This document shows positions 1 to 7,284 of a stretch of 38,413 nucleotides of DNA, in pieces; the first letter of the stretch is position 1, and every line of letters starts with the position of its first letter. Under the pieces are notes generated by a model. That model was not told the origin of the DNA. It saw nothing but the letters and a program-made list of their open reading frames with translations, and did not search any database. Both the position numbers and the translations under genes were made by a program. Source of the DNA: Candidatus Saccharimonadia bacterium (GTDB lineage: Bacteria > Patescibacteriota > Saccharimonadia > Saccharimonadales > Saccharimonadaceae); contig JALRDA010000127.1 of assembly GCA_023257145.1 (NCBI GenBank), positions 1-38,413 of the forward strand. Reading direction: 5' to 3'.

Positions 1-43
1 GCAAGGATGCAACATCGACGATTGCTTCCTTTAATCTTTTTAG

Positions 44-67
44 CCCCGGATTAGCCGGGGTATTTTC
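44..67 (+). terminator. Rho-independent terminator of an upstream gene
   Basis: CCCCGG (44-49) pairs with CCGGGG (55-60) around a 5-nt loop, followed by TATTTTC. It probably ends a gene lying left of the window. Bases 1-43 are too short to assign; one frame stops at 32-34. Confidence 0.65.
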
Positions 68-78
68 TTGTCTTGATA

Positions 79-107
79 TTGACGTAGGGCGTTAAAGGTT
101 ATAGAAT
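79..107 (+). promoter_or_regulatory. Sigma-70 promoter of the 154-1169 gene pair
   Basis: TTGACG (79-84) and TAGAAT (102-107) are separated by exactly 17 bp. The predicted start near 114 leaves a leader of about 40 nt containing AGGAG at 144-148, so this transcript is leadered. Confidence 0.7.
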
Positions 108-153
108 TATAGCAATCATTTGTGACCATGAGTGAAGAACCTTAGGAGTGTTA

Positions 154-597
154 GTGGAAAAGTATATTTCTTTGTTTATTTTCATTTTCGTCGTGGCAAT
201 GTCAGCTGTCTTGTTTGTTTTGTATAGGCGTTGGAAGCGGCGCATGCAAGGCGACGGTCCGCCGTTGACGTTCTGGCAGGCCTGGCGGATACACACCGCA
301 CAGCAGGCAACGATCTATGTCATGATTAGCAAAATCGAGCACGACTACTATGTGAGTCGCTTGAAAGAGCTAAAGCATGAATATTTGGTGTTTACTGGTC
401 AGGGCGAAACGATTAGCAAGTCGCTTGCTGAAAGACTGCGGACGCTCAATGATCTGATTACACACCAGTTCAATGACGAGTCAAAAAGACTTAACCTGTA
501 TTCACAGGAAATCCAAACACTTGTTACGGCAAACCATGACGAGTGGAGAGAAATACAACGGGAAATCAACGAGATGTTGGAGCCTATCGACCATTAG
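154..597 (+). CDS. Hypothetical membrane-anchored helical protein
   Basis: I do not recognise the family. A GTG start at 154 is preferred over the in-frame GTG at 148 because AGGAG at 144-148 then lies 5 nt upstream; this gives 147 aa. One hydrophobic segment spans about residues 5-25 and is followed by an Arg/Lys-rich stretch, so the C-terminal part should be cytoplasmic. The rest is predicted helical, with a heptad-like stretch near residues 85-145 that could be a coiled coil. The stop codon overlaps the Shine-Dalgarno sequence of the next gene (AGGAG 596-600), so the two genes are probably co-translated. Confidence 0.75.
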   Translation: MEKYISLFIFIFVVAMSAVLFVLYRRWKRRMQGDGPPLTFWQAWRIHTAQQATIYVMISKIEHDYYVSRLKELKHEYLVFTGQGETISKSLAERLRTLNDLITHQFNDESKRLNLYSQEIQTLVTANHDEWREIQREINEMLEPIDH

Positions 598-605
598 GAG
601 TTGCA

Positions 606-1169
606 GTGGAACGTCTGAGTTTTGCCGAAGTCGATCCGACGGTGGCTTTGTCGAAAGAGAAAATGCTTGCCGTATCTGTCTCGTATGATCTTCGTCTCGA
701 GCAGATGATTCAAAGGGCTCATGAGTCTCTTCGATTACGACTTGATCCATTAATTCGAGATCGGATTGATGCTGTTGTCGGTACTGCGCAGTTCGGCGCA
801 TCGATTTTTGGTCTCAATCATCGAAAGCAGTTAAATCTGCTTGCCGAAAAGTATGCACCTCATTCTGTGCGAGACCATGGCCTCTGGCTGATAAGCGCTA
901 GTCGGCTGAATTGTGCAATTCTGTCGATGCTGTTAATGCATGATGTGGTACATGATTTATCAATGACGTTACGCGATACGCACCGTACGGCTGCACAGCA
1001 GCTTATCGGTGACATGTTGCGCACGAAGCAGTGCCTGGCACACAGCTTGTCATTGTATAGTGAGACAGACCTGCCGTACTGGCAGCTGATGAACTACTAT
1101 CACGGTAGTAGTAATCTGCAAAACCCTCTATCTCGTACTGCGATGCACATTCAAGCAGTTACTGACTAG
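606..1169 (+). CDS. Hypothetical protein, second gene of a pair
   Basis: An unrecognised protein of 187 aa. The longest frame opens at 543, inside the preceding gene, but AGGAG at 596-600 places the start at GTG 606 (spacing 5), directly after the upstream stop. The sequence is mostly helical and soluble, with no signal peptide or clear membrane span. It shares promoter and initiation style (AGGAG plus GTG) with the 154-597 gene, so the two probably act together, perhaps with this one docking on the membrane-anchored partner. A terminator follows at 1193. Confidence 0.7.
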   Translation: MERLSFAEVDPTVALSKEKMLAVSVSYDLRLEQMIQRAHESLRLRLDPLIRDRIDAVVGTAQFGASIFGLNHRKQLNLLAEKYAPHSVRDHGLWLISASRLNCAILSMLLMHDVVHDLSMTLRDTHRTAAQQLIGDMLRTKQCLAHSLSLYSETDLPYWQLMNYYHGSSNLQNPLSRTAMHIQAVTD

Positions 1170-1192
1170 TCACCGTTCACATTCCCTCTATA

Positions 1193-1218
1193 CCCCCGCC
1201 GAAAGGACGGGGGATTTT
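1193..1218 (+). terminator. Rho-independent terminator
   Basis: CCCCCGCC (1193-1200), a GAAA tetraloop (1201-1204) and GGACGGGGG (1205-1213) form a GC-rich hairpin with one bulged A, followed by ATTTTC. It ends the two-gene unit upstream. Confidence 0.75.
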
Positions 1219-1241
1219 CATGCGTAGACATAAGCGTATCA

Positions 1242-1270
1242 TTGACATATTAAACAAATTATGCTAATGT
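1242..1270 (+). promoter_or_regulatory. Promoter for a leaderless transcript
   Basis: TTGACA (1242-1247), a 17-bp spacer ending in the extended element TGC (1262-1264), then TAATGT (1265-1270). ATG follows 6 nt later at 1277, so transcription should start at or next to the start codon. The same TGCTAATGTTAAT string occurs before the small gene at 27539. Confidence 0.75.
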
Positions 1271-1276
1271 TAATGT

Positions 1277-1702
1277 ATGTCAAATGAAAGTATGCCTCAG
1301 CAAAATGCCTATGAAGAGCTTTTGAATAACTTCGATGAGCATTCTGCGGCCGAACGCCAGGCGCGTCAAGATCGTAACGCCGAGCTATTTAACAAGGCTG
1401 TTAAAGTTGGTTTGATTACCGCTATTGGAGCAGGGGCTGTCAGCGGGGCGATGGCGTTTAGTGCGCATAACGAAGCCATCAAGTATGAAGGTGTGTCATT
1501 CGCCTCTGAACAGTACGGCGACGTGGACCGCGCAATCCAGGCACAGGAGTATTCGCAGGATCGAATTGATGCGCGCAATCAAATGCTTGGGCATACAGCG
1601 TTGCTAATTGGCGGTGGCGGATTGTCGCTAAGCTTTCTGAGCCAGAGAAAAAAGGAAGTGATTGTTTCTGGTGAGAAGCCGACCGAACGATCAGGCGAAT
1701 AA
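1277..1702 (+). CDS. Hypothetical membrane protein
   Basis: A 141-aa protein of unknown family. The N-terminal 45 residues are polar and charged (NAYEELLNNFDEHSAAERQA). A Gly/Ala-rich hydrophobic segment follows at about residues 43-62, then a polar stretch, then a second hydrophobic Gly-rich segment at about 107-122. This gives two probable membrane passes with both ends on the same side, most likely cytoplasmic. There is no Shine-Dalgarno sequence: the promoter's -10 lies 6 nt before ATG. It is monocistronic, with its own terminator at 1730. Confidence 0.7.
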   Translation: MSNESMPQQNAYEELLNNFDEHSAAERQARQDRNAELFNKAVKVGLITAIGAGAVSGAMAFSAHNEAIKYEGVSFASEQYGDVDRAIQAQEYSQDRIDARNQMLGHTALLIGGGGLSLSFLSQRKKEVIVSGEKPTERSGE

Positions 1703-1729
1703 AGCGCCTCGCCTACACAATCTAATCTG

Positions 1730-1758
1730 TCCCTCTCTATAATGAGAGGGATTTTTTT
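1730..1758 (+). terminator. Rho-independent terminator
   Basis: TCCCTCTC (1730-1737) pairs with GAGAGGGA (1744-1751) around TATAAT, followed by TTTTTTT. It separates the 1277 gene from murE. Confidence 0.85.
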
Positions 1759-1764
1759 CGAAAG

Positions 1765-1773
1765 TGCTAAAAT
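1765..1773 (+). promoter_or_regulatory. Extended -10 promoter of murE
   Basis: TGC (1765-1767) precedes TAAAAT (1768-1773). ATG of murE is 6 nt further at 1780, predicting a leaderless mRNA. The -35 position falls in the preceding terminator and shows no consensus. Confidence 0.65.
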
Positions 1774-1779
1774 AATAAT

Positions 1780-3150
1780 ATGAAACAGAAGTTGGTTGAT
1801 GGGGTGCGGAAGTATTTACCGAAAGAGGCTGTACACGGCATAGAAGAGCTGTACCGCCGCGGGCGAGTACGTTTAATTAGTTTAAAATATGGCAATCCCG
1901 CTAAGGGACTGCGCGTGATTGCAGTGACGGGAACAAACGGTAAGACGACAACGATTAACTACATCAACGAAATCTTGAAAGAAGCCGGCTACAAGACAGC
2001 AATGTTTAGTACGGCGCTGATTGAGATCGATGGTAATACACAGCTAAATGATCTAAACGCGACCGTCGGAACGACCGAGCGGATGCAGGAGTTCTTTCGC
2101 GACGCCAAGCGTGCCGAAGTGGATTATGTGGTTCTTGAGATCACAAGCCACGCTTTGCAGCAGCACAAACTAGATGGCGTGCCGATCGAGGCGGCGGTCA
2201 TGACAAATCTGACACAGGATCATCTGGATTACCACAAGACTATGGAAAATTATGCTGCCGCCAAGGGTAAGCTTTTCGCCGGTGAGCCTAAGTTTATCGT
2301 ATTGAACCGTGACGATGCGTGGTTTGATTACTTTAACCAGTTCCATGCCGGAGCGTTGAAAATGACCTATGGCAAGCATGAAGATGCTGAAGCGCGCATT
2401 GATTACGTGAAGTTATACAAAAAGGGCAGTGAGGCTCGACTAGTTATTGACCATCAAACGAATCTAGAATTGGCGACGGCGCTTCCGGGAACATTTAACG
2501 TTTACAATATGACGGCCGCTGCATGTGTCGCATATCTTTTGGGGTTGAAGCTAGAAGATATCACCGAGGGTGTTGCGAATCTAGAAGGTGTGCCAGGGCG
2601 CTTTGAACGAGTTGTCGAGGGTCTAGAATATGATGTGATTGTTGATTATGCGCACACGCCGGATGCACTAGAACAACTACTACAGGCTGCGAAAGAAACA
2701 TCAAAAAACCGCGTTATTTTGGTCTTTGGTGCAACTGGCGACCGCGACAAGACAAAACGACCAATCATGGGTGAGATTGCCGCACGCTTGGCTGATCGGA
2801 TTATTTTGACAGACGAGGAAAGCTATAACGAAGACCCACAAGCGATCCGAGACCAAGTACGTGATGGGATTGAAAATGCTGGTGCTACGGCAAAACTAAC
2901 TGAAATTGCCGATCGTCGCGAGGCAATCGAGCGAGCGTTATCAATCGCTCGAAAAGACGATATCGTGCTGATTACAGGCATGGGGCACGAACAGTTCCGT
3001 ATTGTTAACGGGCAAAAACTACCCTGGAACGATGGCGCAGTTGTGCGTGAACTGGCAGAAAAATATAAAAGCAAGCCAGTGATGAGCGAAAGTCGCCCAC
3101 TAGGCGACACCAGCACTGGTGATCCTGTCACAAAGGCTACCGAAGAGTAG
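1780..3150 (+). CDS. murE: UDP-MurNAc-tripeptide synthetase (MurE-type Mur ligase)
   Basis: This cytoplasmic ATP-dependent ligase adds the third amino acid to UDP-MurNAc-L-Ala-D-Glu in peptidoglycan precursor synthesis. The ATP loop GTNGKTTT is at residues 51-58. Other family blocks are ITSHALQQHKLDG, the TNLTQDHLDYH segment followed by an AAAKGKLF lysine (the carbamylated-Lys region), FGATGDRDKTKRP and GMGHEQ. At 456 aa it is slightly shorter than typical MurE (about 480-500) because the N-terminal UDP-binding domain is compact. The DNPR motif that selects meso-diaminopimelate in many MurE enzymes is replaced by EESY (about residues 346-349) before NEDP, so the third amino acid cannot be predicted. 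It faces a FemABX gene across a shared terminator. Confidence 0.88.
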   Translation: MKQKLVDGVRKYLPKEAVHGIEELYRRGRVRLISLKYGNPAKGLRVIAVTGTNGKTTTINYINEILKEAGYKTAMFSTALIEIDGNTQLNDLNATVGTTERMQEFFRDAKRAEVDYVVLEITSHALQQHKLDGVPIEAAVMTNLTQDHLDYHKTMENYAAAKGKLFAGEPKFIVLNRDDAWFDYFNQFHAGALKMTYGKHEDAEARIDYVKLYKKGSEARLVIDHQTNLELATALPGTFNVYNMTAAACVAYLLGLKLEDITEGVANLEGVPGRFERVVEGLEYDVIVDYAHTPDALEQLLQAAKETSKNRVILVFGATGDRDKTKRPIMGEIAARLADRIILTDEESYNEDPQAIRDQVRDGIENAGATAKLTEIADRREAIERALSIARKDDIVLITGMGHEQFRIVNGQKLPWNDGAVVRELAEKYKSKPVMSESRPLGDTSTGDPVTKATEE

Positions 3151-3163
3151 AATGTATAGTAAT

Positions 3164-3192
3164 AAAATCCCTCGCATTGACGAGGGATTTTA
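3164..3192. terminator. Bidirectional terminator between murE and the femABX gene
   Basis: AAAATCCCTCG (3165-3175 region) and CGAGGGATTTT (3181-3191) form a hairpin with A-rich and T-rich flanks, so it can stop transcripts from both sides. Confidence 0.85.
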
Positions 3193-4233
3193 TTAATACC
3201 AGTTTTCGTGATGGCGTTTGTTATGTAGGCGCACCACTAGGCGTTCACCAAACTTTCGCCACAGCTTGTATGCGCTAGGGTTGATTACTACGTCCCACGC
3301 GCCAATATAATCGGTTACTTCTTTAGTAAAGCTGGTTTTGAACCGGCCAATACCGTAGTGTGGGTGCTGCGGGTTCTTAATGTCTTTTGCGGGCGGTGAT
3401 CCGCAGAAATCGTGAACGACAGAACCATTTTGCTTGGCCCATTCGATGACGCGCCACTGCAAAAGGTGGCTGGCGCCATAGACGGTGCGTTCACGAATAG
3501 ATGCACCATCCTTATAGGTGCTTTTGCTACCGAAGACCACTGCATACGCTCCGGCGACGATCTGGTTGTCGACATAGGCAAAAAATAACTGTCCTTGGCC
3601 TAGCGCTGCGTAGCGTTGCCAGAAAGTTCGGTAATAATCGTACTTTCGAATTCTAAACGAACCGCGCGCTGTATCAGCCAGTAGTTTATACATACGTTCA
3701 CAGTTCTCGTCGGTCGTCTCGACTAGTTGCGTCGTAACACCGTCGCGTTCAGCACGTTTGATAGCATGGCGGCCTTTTTGGTTCAAGCTAGCCATAACTG
3801 AATCCATATCGGATGAAATATCAAGTTTTACTGTTGAAAAATTCGGCTGCACTGGGGTGACTTTGACTAACCCAAGCTTTATAAAGTCCGCTCGTGTCTC
3901 ATCTGAATCCAAAAGCTCTGGTTCGATCTTTACGGCAAAGACGCCATTTTGTTTGGCAAATGCGGACAAATCGCCTAAAAGATCATCAAGTTCGCGTACT
4001 GTATTGATACCGGGGCCTTTTGGTAAATACCAAAGTTTACCAAGTAAAGGGACGCTTTTTTCGAGCGCAGTGATAGCAATGGTGTCAGCTACAATGTATC
4101 GCGGTGTCCAGCCGCCCATTTTCTTTTGTTCGGCAAATTCCGCGCCCTGAAAGACATTTCCCTGATCAGGGTTGGAAAGAATCAATTGATTCCATTGTTC
4201 GGTTTGATCGGGCGTAGCAAAGCGAAAGTTCAT
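3193..4233 (-). CDS. FemABX-family peptidyltransferase
   Basis: FemA/B/X enzymes transfer amino acids from aminoacyl-tRNA to the peptide stem of peptidoglycan precursors, building the interpeptide bridge at the inner face of the membrane. The 346-aa protein shows the double GNAT-like organisation: YLPKGPGI around residue 70, the NQKGRHAIKRAERDGV segment near 150-166, and the C-terminal YGASHLLQWRVIEWAKQNG and GIGRFKTSF blocks typical of the family. It lacks the long coiled-coil arm of staphylococcal FemA. Initiation is probably leaderless (-10 TATACT 6 nt before ATG). With murE facing it, the locus is devoted to wall synthesis. The amino acid transferred is unknown. Confidence 0.85.
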   Translation of the reverse strand: MNFRFATPDQTEQWNQLILSNPDQGNVFQGAEFAEQKKMGGWTPRYIVADTIAITALEKSVPLLGKLWYLPKGPGINTVRELDDLLGDLSAFAKQNGVFAVKIEPELLDSDETRADFIKLGLVKVTPVQPNFSTVKLDISSDMDSVMASLNQKGRHAIKRAERDGVTTQLVETTDENCERMYKLLADTARGSFRIRKYDYYRTFWQRYAALGQGQLFFAYVDNQIVAGAYAVVFGSKSTYKDGASIRERTVYGASHLLQWRVIEWAKQNGSVVHDFCGSPPAKDIKNPQHPHYGIGRFKTSFTKEVTDYIGAWDVVINPSAYKLWRKFGERLVVRLHNKRHHENWY

Positions 4234-4239
4234 TCTTCT

Positions 4240-4245
4240 AGTATA
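4240..4245 (-). promoter_or_regulatory. -10 element of the femABX gene
   Basis: On the minus strand TATACT (4245-4240) is followed by 6 nt and ATG at 4233, predicting a leaderless mRNA. No clear -35 element is seen. Confidence 0.6.
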
Positions 4246-4274
4246 GGCAACCGTAAGCTAAAAACGAAATCGCA

Positions 4275-5213
4275 TTAGCGACGGTAGTCGTTCTTGTGAG
4301 CATTAATGATAGCTTTCCGTGCAAGCATCGTTTCGGTAAATGTTTGATTATTATGGTGCTGAGTGCGTAATTCTTGTGACTCGTCGTCGCGAATATTGTG
4401 CGGCAGATACAGTACGCCATTCCCGACTGACTGGGCGAGAGTTTTAAAATCTTGTCGAAGCAGAAGTGATTTTGCGTCTGGGACGGGGAATCGACGACTC
4501 AGGAATAGCTGTGCCGGATCAGTGATAGACTCGTTTGGTCGTGCGTCGCCGACACCTCGACCGATCTCACTGCTAGCGTTGTACCATATCGGAGCATCAG
4601 CGTTACCTTCGGCGCCGTTTATGTAGGTTTTCTTTTCCATCCAGTAAGTGCCCTGGACTAGTGAGGTGGGGAATGCACGCTGTATGAGCGACGTAGCCAT
4701 TTGCATGGTTGCGCCGGATGCAAGCATCTCATCGACAAGCATAATATTTTGACCATCAAGTGTGTTTTCGGCCTCGTACGATCCGTCGTGACTAGGATTA
4801 AAAATTGAACGCAAGCCTTTGATCTGATTATCGGTTACATAACTAGCGTCAAACTTGCCGCAGTTATTAGGGTCAAGCTGTCTTGCCAGGCGCTTGCGGT
4901 CGATATTAAGATATTTAAAATCAGGCTGCTCGGGGATGTCGTCACTGCCTGGTTCGGGTGCAAGAGTGTCCCATAGTTCGCGCGTCAGCCACGAGACTGG
5001 TCGGGCAGATTTATCAAAGAAAATAACGACAGTTGGCTTTTCGTGAACGATAGTGCGCTCCGGGGTGCGGAAATTAATACCGTGCGTCATACTATAAATG
5101 AGTTTATCGGTCAGTTGAACGTACTCCATCTCAAGCTCAGGCAAAGATTTCTCGGTGCCATCGGTTTTGCGGTGAGCTTTCAGGACATCATACTTGGGCT
5201 GACGGTCGTTCAT
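4275..5213 (-). CDS. Phosphoribosyltransferase-fold protein, paralog A
   Basis: A 312-aa cytoplasmic protein with a type I PRTase signature: LVDEMLASGAT at residues 159-169 matches the PRPP-binding loop (two acidic residues followed by a small-residue loop). Upstream are FFDKSARPVSWL (65-76) and YLNIDRKR (101-108); downstream is IGRGVGD (217-223). The 6076-7197 protein shares these blocks in the same order, so the two are paralogs. The N-terminal ~60 and C-terminal ~80 residues are extensions absent from small PRTases such as Apt or Hpt. The substrate is unknown; it may be a nucleobase or a non-nucleotide ligand. Expression is from a strong promoter with TTGACA. It lies head-to-tail upstream of the femABX gene. 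Confidence 0.7.
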   Translation of the reverse strand: MNDRQPKYDVLKAHRKTDGTEKSLPELEMEYVQLTDKLIYSMTHGINFRTPERTIVHEKPTVVIFFDKSARPVSWLTRELWDTLAPEPGSDDIPEQPDFKYLNIDRKRLARQLDPNNCGKFDASYVTDNQIKGLRSIFNPSHDGSYEAENTLDGQNIMLVDEMLASGATMQMATSLIQRAFPTSLVQGTYWMEKKTYINGAEGNADAPIWYNASSEIGRGVGDARPNESITDPAQLFLSRRFPVPDAKSLLLRQDFKTLAQSVGNGVLYLPHNIRDDESQELRTQHHNNQTFTETMLARKAIINAHKNDYRR

Positions 5214-5222
5214 GATGATAAG

Positions 5223-5251
5223 ATTTTATCACAAAATACGTGAAATGTCAA
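5223..5251 (-). promoter_or_regulatory. Promoter of PRTase paralog A
   Basis: Minus strand: TTGACA (5251-5246), 17-bp spacer, TAAAAT (5228-5223), preceded by TGA as an extended -10. ATG is 9 nt downstream, so the leader is about 2-3 nt at most. Confidence 0.75.
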
Positions 5252-5280
5252 TTAGCGCATGCTGTAAAAAAGTAAAAAAA

Positions 5281-5310
5281 CCGCCCCCAAGCTCGTGAGA
5301 GTAGGGGCGG
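5281..5310 (-). terminator. Terminator of the 5331-5645 gene
   Basis: CCGCCCC (5281-5287) pairs with GGGGCGG (5304-5310). Read on the minus strand it is followed by TTTTTTTACTTTTTT, so it works leftward. Confidence 0.85.
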
Positions 5311-5330
5311 TGAATGAATACGCATCATAA

Positions 5331-5645
5331 TCAGCTCTTTCGCTCGATTGCGTATCCATTTTTGGTTCTTTTTACAAAAACCTCGTTCGCTTTGTTGTTG
5401 ACGTTTGTCCTGAAAACGAGATTGTACAGAATTTTTGCAATTCCCGACATTGTCGTGGGTGATGCAGTGCGGTACGTATTGTCCGCGAGAGTCCATCCGA
5501 GGATGGAAACGTATATCTCCTCCCTACGTGGACCTCTTGAAAAGTAGAAGTTGGTTAGCAGTAGCTCGGCGTCACCGGGATTGTTCTGGGACACCAGCCT
5601 AACTGCTTTGTGCAACTCTATGGTGTATTCATCTCTAGTTTTCAC
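5331..5645 (-). CDS. Hypothetical 104-aa protein
   Basis: An unrecognised small basic protein. The GTG start at 5645 is supported by a full AGGAGG (5656-5651) 5 nt upstream. The N-terminal half is helical (about residues 5-30), and the C-terminal half contains SPTTMSGIAKILYNLVF and a Lys/Arg-rich end. There is no signal peptide or membrane span. It has its own promoter (5681-5710) and terminator (5281-5310), so it is a single-gene unit inserted between the two PRTase paralogs. The SD-plus-GTG start contrasts with the leaderless neighbours. Confidence 0.65.
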   Translation of the reverse strand: MKTRDEYTIELHKAVRLVSQNNPGDAELLLTNFYFSRGPRREEIYVSILGWTLADNTYRTASPTTMSGIAKILYNLVFRTNVNNKANEVFVKRTKNGYAIERKS

Positions 5646-5680
5646 GCATACCTCCTGGTAGAGAACGTGCGAACTTTATT

Positions 5681-5710
5681 ATTATAAACATATTAATAAC
5701 ATAAAGTCAA
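5681..5710 (-). promoter_or_regulatory. Promoter of the 5331-5645 gene
   Basis: Minus strand: TTGACT (5710-5705), 18-bp spacer, TATAAT (5686-5681). The predicted leader is about 30 nt and contains AGGAGG. Confidence 0.7.
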
Positions 5711-5750
5711 TATTTAATAGAACAGGTGAGTGTAGAAAAGGATAACCATA

Positions 5751-5779
5751 TTGACATAAACATAAATATGATGTATAAT
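5751..5779 (+). promoter_or_regulatory. Promoter of the 5789-6061 gene
   Basis: TTGACA (5751-5756), 17-bp spacer, TATAAT (5774-5779); ATG is 9 nt downstream. Because the promoter lies inside the longer open frame beginning at 5726, it argues for the start at 5789. Confidence 0.8.
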
Positions 5780-5788
5780 GATACTGAT

Positions 5789-6061
5789 ATGGCTACACGC
5801 AAAGAAATTCCTTTATATGATGCTGAATTTCATATGACATCAGATAACGACTCGCCCGATAACCATGCGATTCTCTTTGAATATGACCGAGAAACCGGAC
5901 AAACAAGCTTTGATGTGGTTGATAATGTGCATATCAACAGCGAAACCCCTCGCATAAAACAATTTCAGGCACGTTCAATGGGACGGTCTATTGTCGGCCT
6001 ATACAGCAAGACAGCACGCTGGGGCGACGTTATTATTACGACGTTTCATCAAAAAAAATAA
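5789..6061 (+). CDS. Hypothetical 90-aa protein
   Basis: An unrecognised small acidic protein, predicted mainly beta (ILFEYDRETGQTSFDVVDNV, then QFQARSMGRSIVGLY). The frame is open from 5726, but a consensus promoter at 5751-5779 makes ATG 5789 the likely start, with a nearly leaderless mRNA. The stop TAA forms part of a terminator hairpin shared with the convergent gene. There is no membrane segment or cysteine. Its position between the two PRTase paralogs is the only functional hint. Confidence 0.6.
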   Translation: MATRKEIPLYDAEFHMTSDNDSPDNHAILFEYDRETGQTSFDVVDNVHINSETPRIKQFQARSMGRSIVGLYSKTARWGDVIITTFHQKK

Positions 6062-6086
6062 CGCCCAGAACGGCGTTATTTTTTAA
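6057..6086. terminator. Bidirectional terminator containing both stop codons
   Basis: AATAACGCC (6057-6065) pairs perfectly with GGCGTTATT (6072-6080). It has A8 on the left and T6 on the right, so it stops both directions. The plus-strand stop TAA (6059-6061) and the minus-strand stop (6076-6078) lie in opposite arms. Confidence 0.85.
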
Positions 6087-7197
6087 GTTTACTTTTTCGA
6101 AGTGCTAGAGCCTCTTCTGAGGTGTCTGTCTTGTAATACTGTAGTAAGCGCTGGTCAAAGATATCAGGGTGCGTATCAGCGAGATCGAGATCAGGCAGGT
6201 AATCTTCTAGGGTGCCAGTCTTGTAGCGCTGGACGAGTGTTTGGATGTCACTATTAATTTGCTTTGTTAGTTTACCGGCGCCAACAGTTGTACCGGTTTC
6301 CGTATCAAATAGGGGCGCACTTAAGATCTGGCGACCGATGCGCTGCGCTTTGCTAGGCGACAGGCTCGATCGGCGTTCATTGATATCACCCACGCCACGA
6401 CCGTCTAGTGTGTCTGCTGAATACCACGCAGGAACGTAGCGAGCTGCTTTTTGCATATCCTTAGAGCCGATATCCCAGGCAATTTGACCGGGATCTGACC
6501 ACCAAAGTCCTTCAAATTTGGCTTCTGGAACTGCGGCGCGCAGCAGTTGCAAGGCGATACGGAGGGTGTTTCCTGAACTTTTTACCTCATCAACAATGGC
6601 AATGGTTTTTCCATCAAGTCGAGTGGATAGCGACCATACTTTTTCAATATCTTTATTTTGTTCGTCAATTACTTGATCTTCCTGTTCTTCAATCGATATG
6701 AGATCTGAACTTTCAACGTATAAGGCGCGTATACGAGTTAGTGCATGTCGTAAGTAATCAGGGTCCATTAGTTCGATCGAGACTTGATCGGCAGGGATGT
6801 CTTCGAGGTTGATGTCATCTTTGCCGTCAATAAAGCCCATCTCAGCTAGCCATGGACGCTTGTCTATATTAAGAAAGTAAGCTTGCGGTTCGTTACCTGC
6901 AGAAAATTCTTCCCAGAGTCCGTGAACAATTTTGCGCACAGGGCGCGCAGACTTGTCCAGATAAATTGCCGCATCAAATGGTGTTTCGTTTAAGCGTTCA
7001 CCTTCAAGCATGTGTGAACTTGCACGAGTTGTATTATCAAAAATCGAGACCAACTCTTGGGTGTCATTAATCATGCTGCGTTCAATCGCTTTTAATTCAC
7101 GTTCTTCTCGGTAAGGGGCGAGCTGGCCGCGCTTATCAGCTTTGAGTTTGACCTCAATATTGTGCTGAATAAATTTATAGGGTTGCTTTTCTGGCAT
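6076..7197 (-). CDS. Phosphoribosyltransferase-fold protein, paralog B
   Basis: A paralog of the 4275-5213 protein, 373 aa from ATG 7197. The frame extends to 7257 but then overlaps its own promoter. Shared blocks are YLDKSARPVRKI (79-90), YFLNIDKRP (107-115), the PRPP-loop-like IVDEVKSSGNT (201-211) and DGRGVGDI (265-272). It carries an acidic insertion between residues about 125 and 190 that paralog A lacks. As in paralog A, the loop has VDE where many PRTases have two Asp (or Glu-Asp), so the fold is likely but catalysis is not proven. A predicted leader of about 25 nt contains only a weak AAAGATC. It is divergent from the phosphohexomutase-like gene at 7285. Confidence 0.7.
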   Translation of the reverse strand: MPEKQPYKFIQHNIEVKLKADKRGQLAPYREERELKAIERSMINDTQELVSIFDNTTRASSHMLEGERLNETPFDAAIYLDKSARPVRKIVHGLWEEFSAGNEPQAYFLNIDKRPWLAEMGFIDGKDDINLEDIPADQVSIELMDPDYLRHALTRIRALYVESSDLISIEEQEDQVIDEQNKDIEKVWSLSTRLDGKTIAIVDEVKSSGNTLRIALQLLRAAVPEAKFEGLWWSDPGQIAWDIGSKDMQKAARYVPAWYSADTLDGRGVGDINERRSSLSPSKAQRIGRQILSAPLFDTETGTTVGAGKLTKQINSDIQTLVQRYKTGTLEDYLPDLDLADTHPDIFDQRLLQYYKTDTSEEALALRKSKLKK

Positions 7198-7228
7198 GTT
7201 GATCTTTACTGATGTAGTTAATGGCTTA

Positions 7229-7257
7229 ATGTTACCACAAATTATAATAAAAGTCAA
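7229..7257 (-). promoter_or_regulatory. Promoter of PRTase paralog B
   Basis: Minus strand: TTGACT (7257-7252), 17-bp spacer, TAACAT (7234-7229). It lies back to back with the plus-strand promoter at 7269-7277. Confidence 0.6.
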
Positions 7258-7268
7258 TATCTAGACAG

Positions 7269-7277
7269 TGTTATAAT
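7269..7277 (+). promoter_or_regulatory. Extended -10 promoter of the 7285 gene
   Basis: TGT (7269-7271) plus TATAAT (7272-7277); ATG follows 7 nt later, so the mRNA is predicted to be leaderless. The -35 region is poor, which the extended -10 can offset. Confidence 0.65.
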
Positions 7278-7284
7278 AGGGGTA

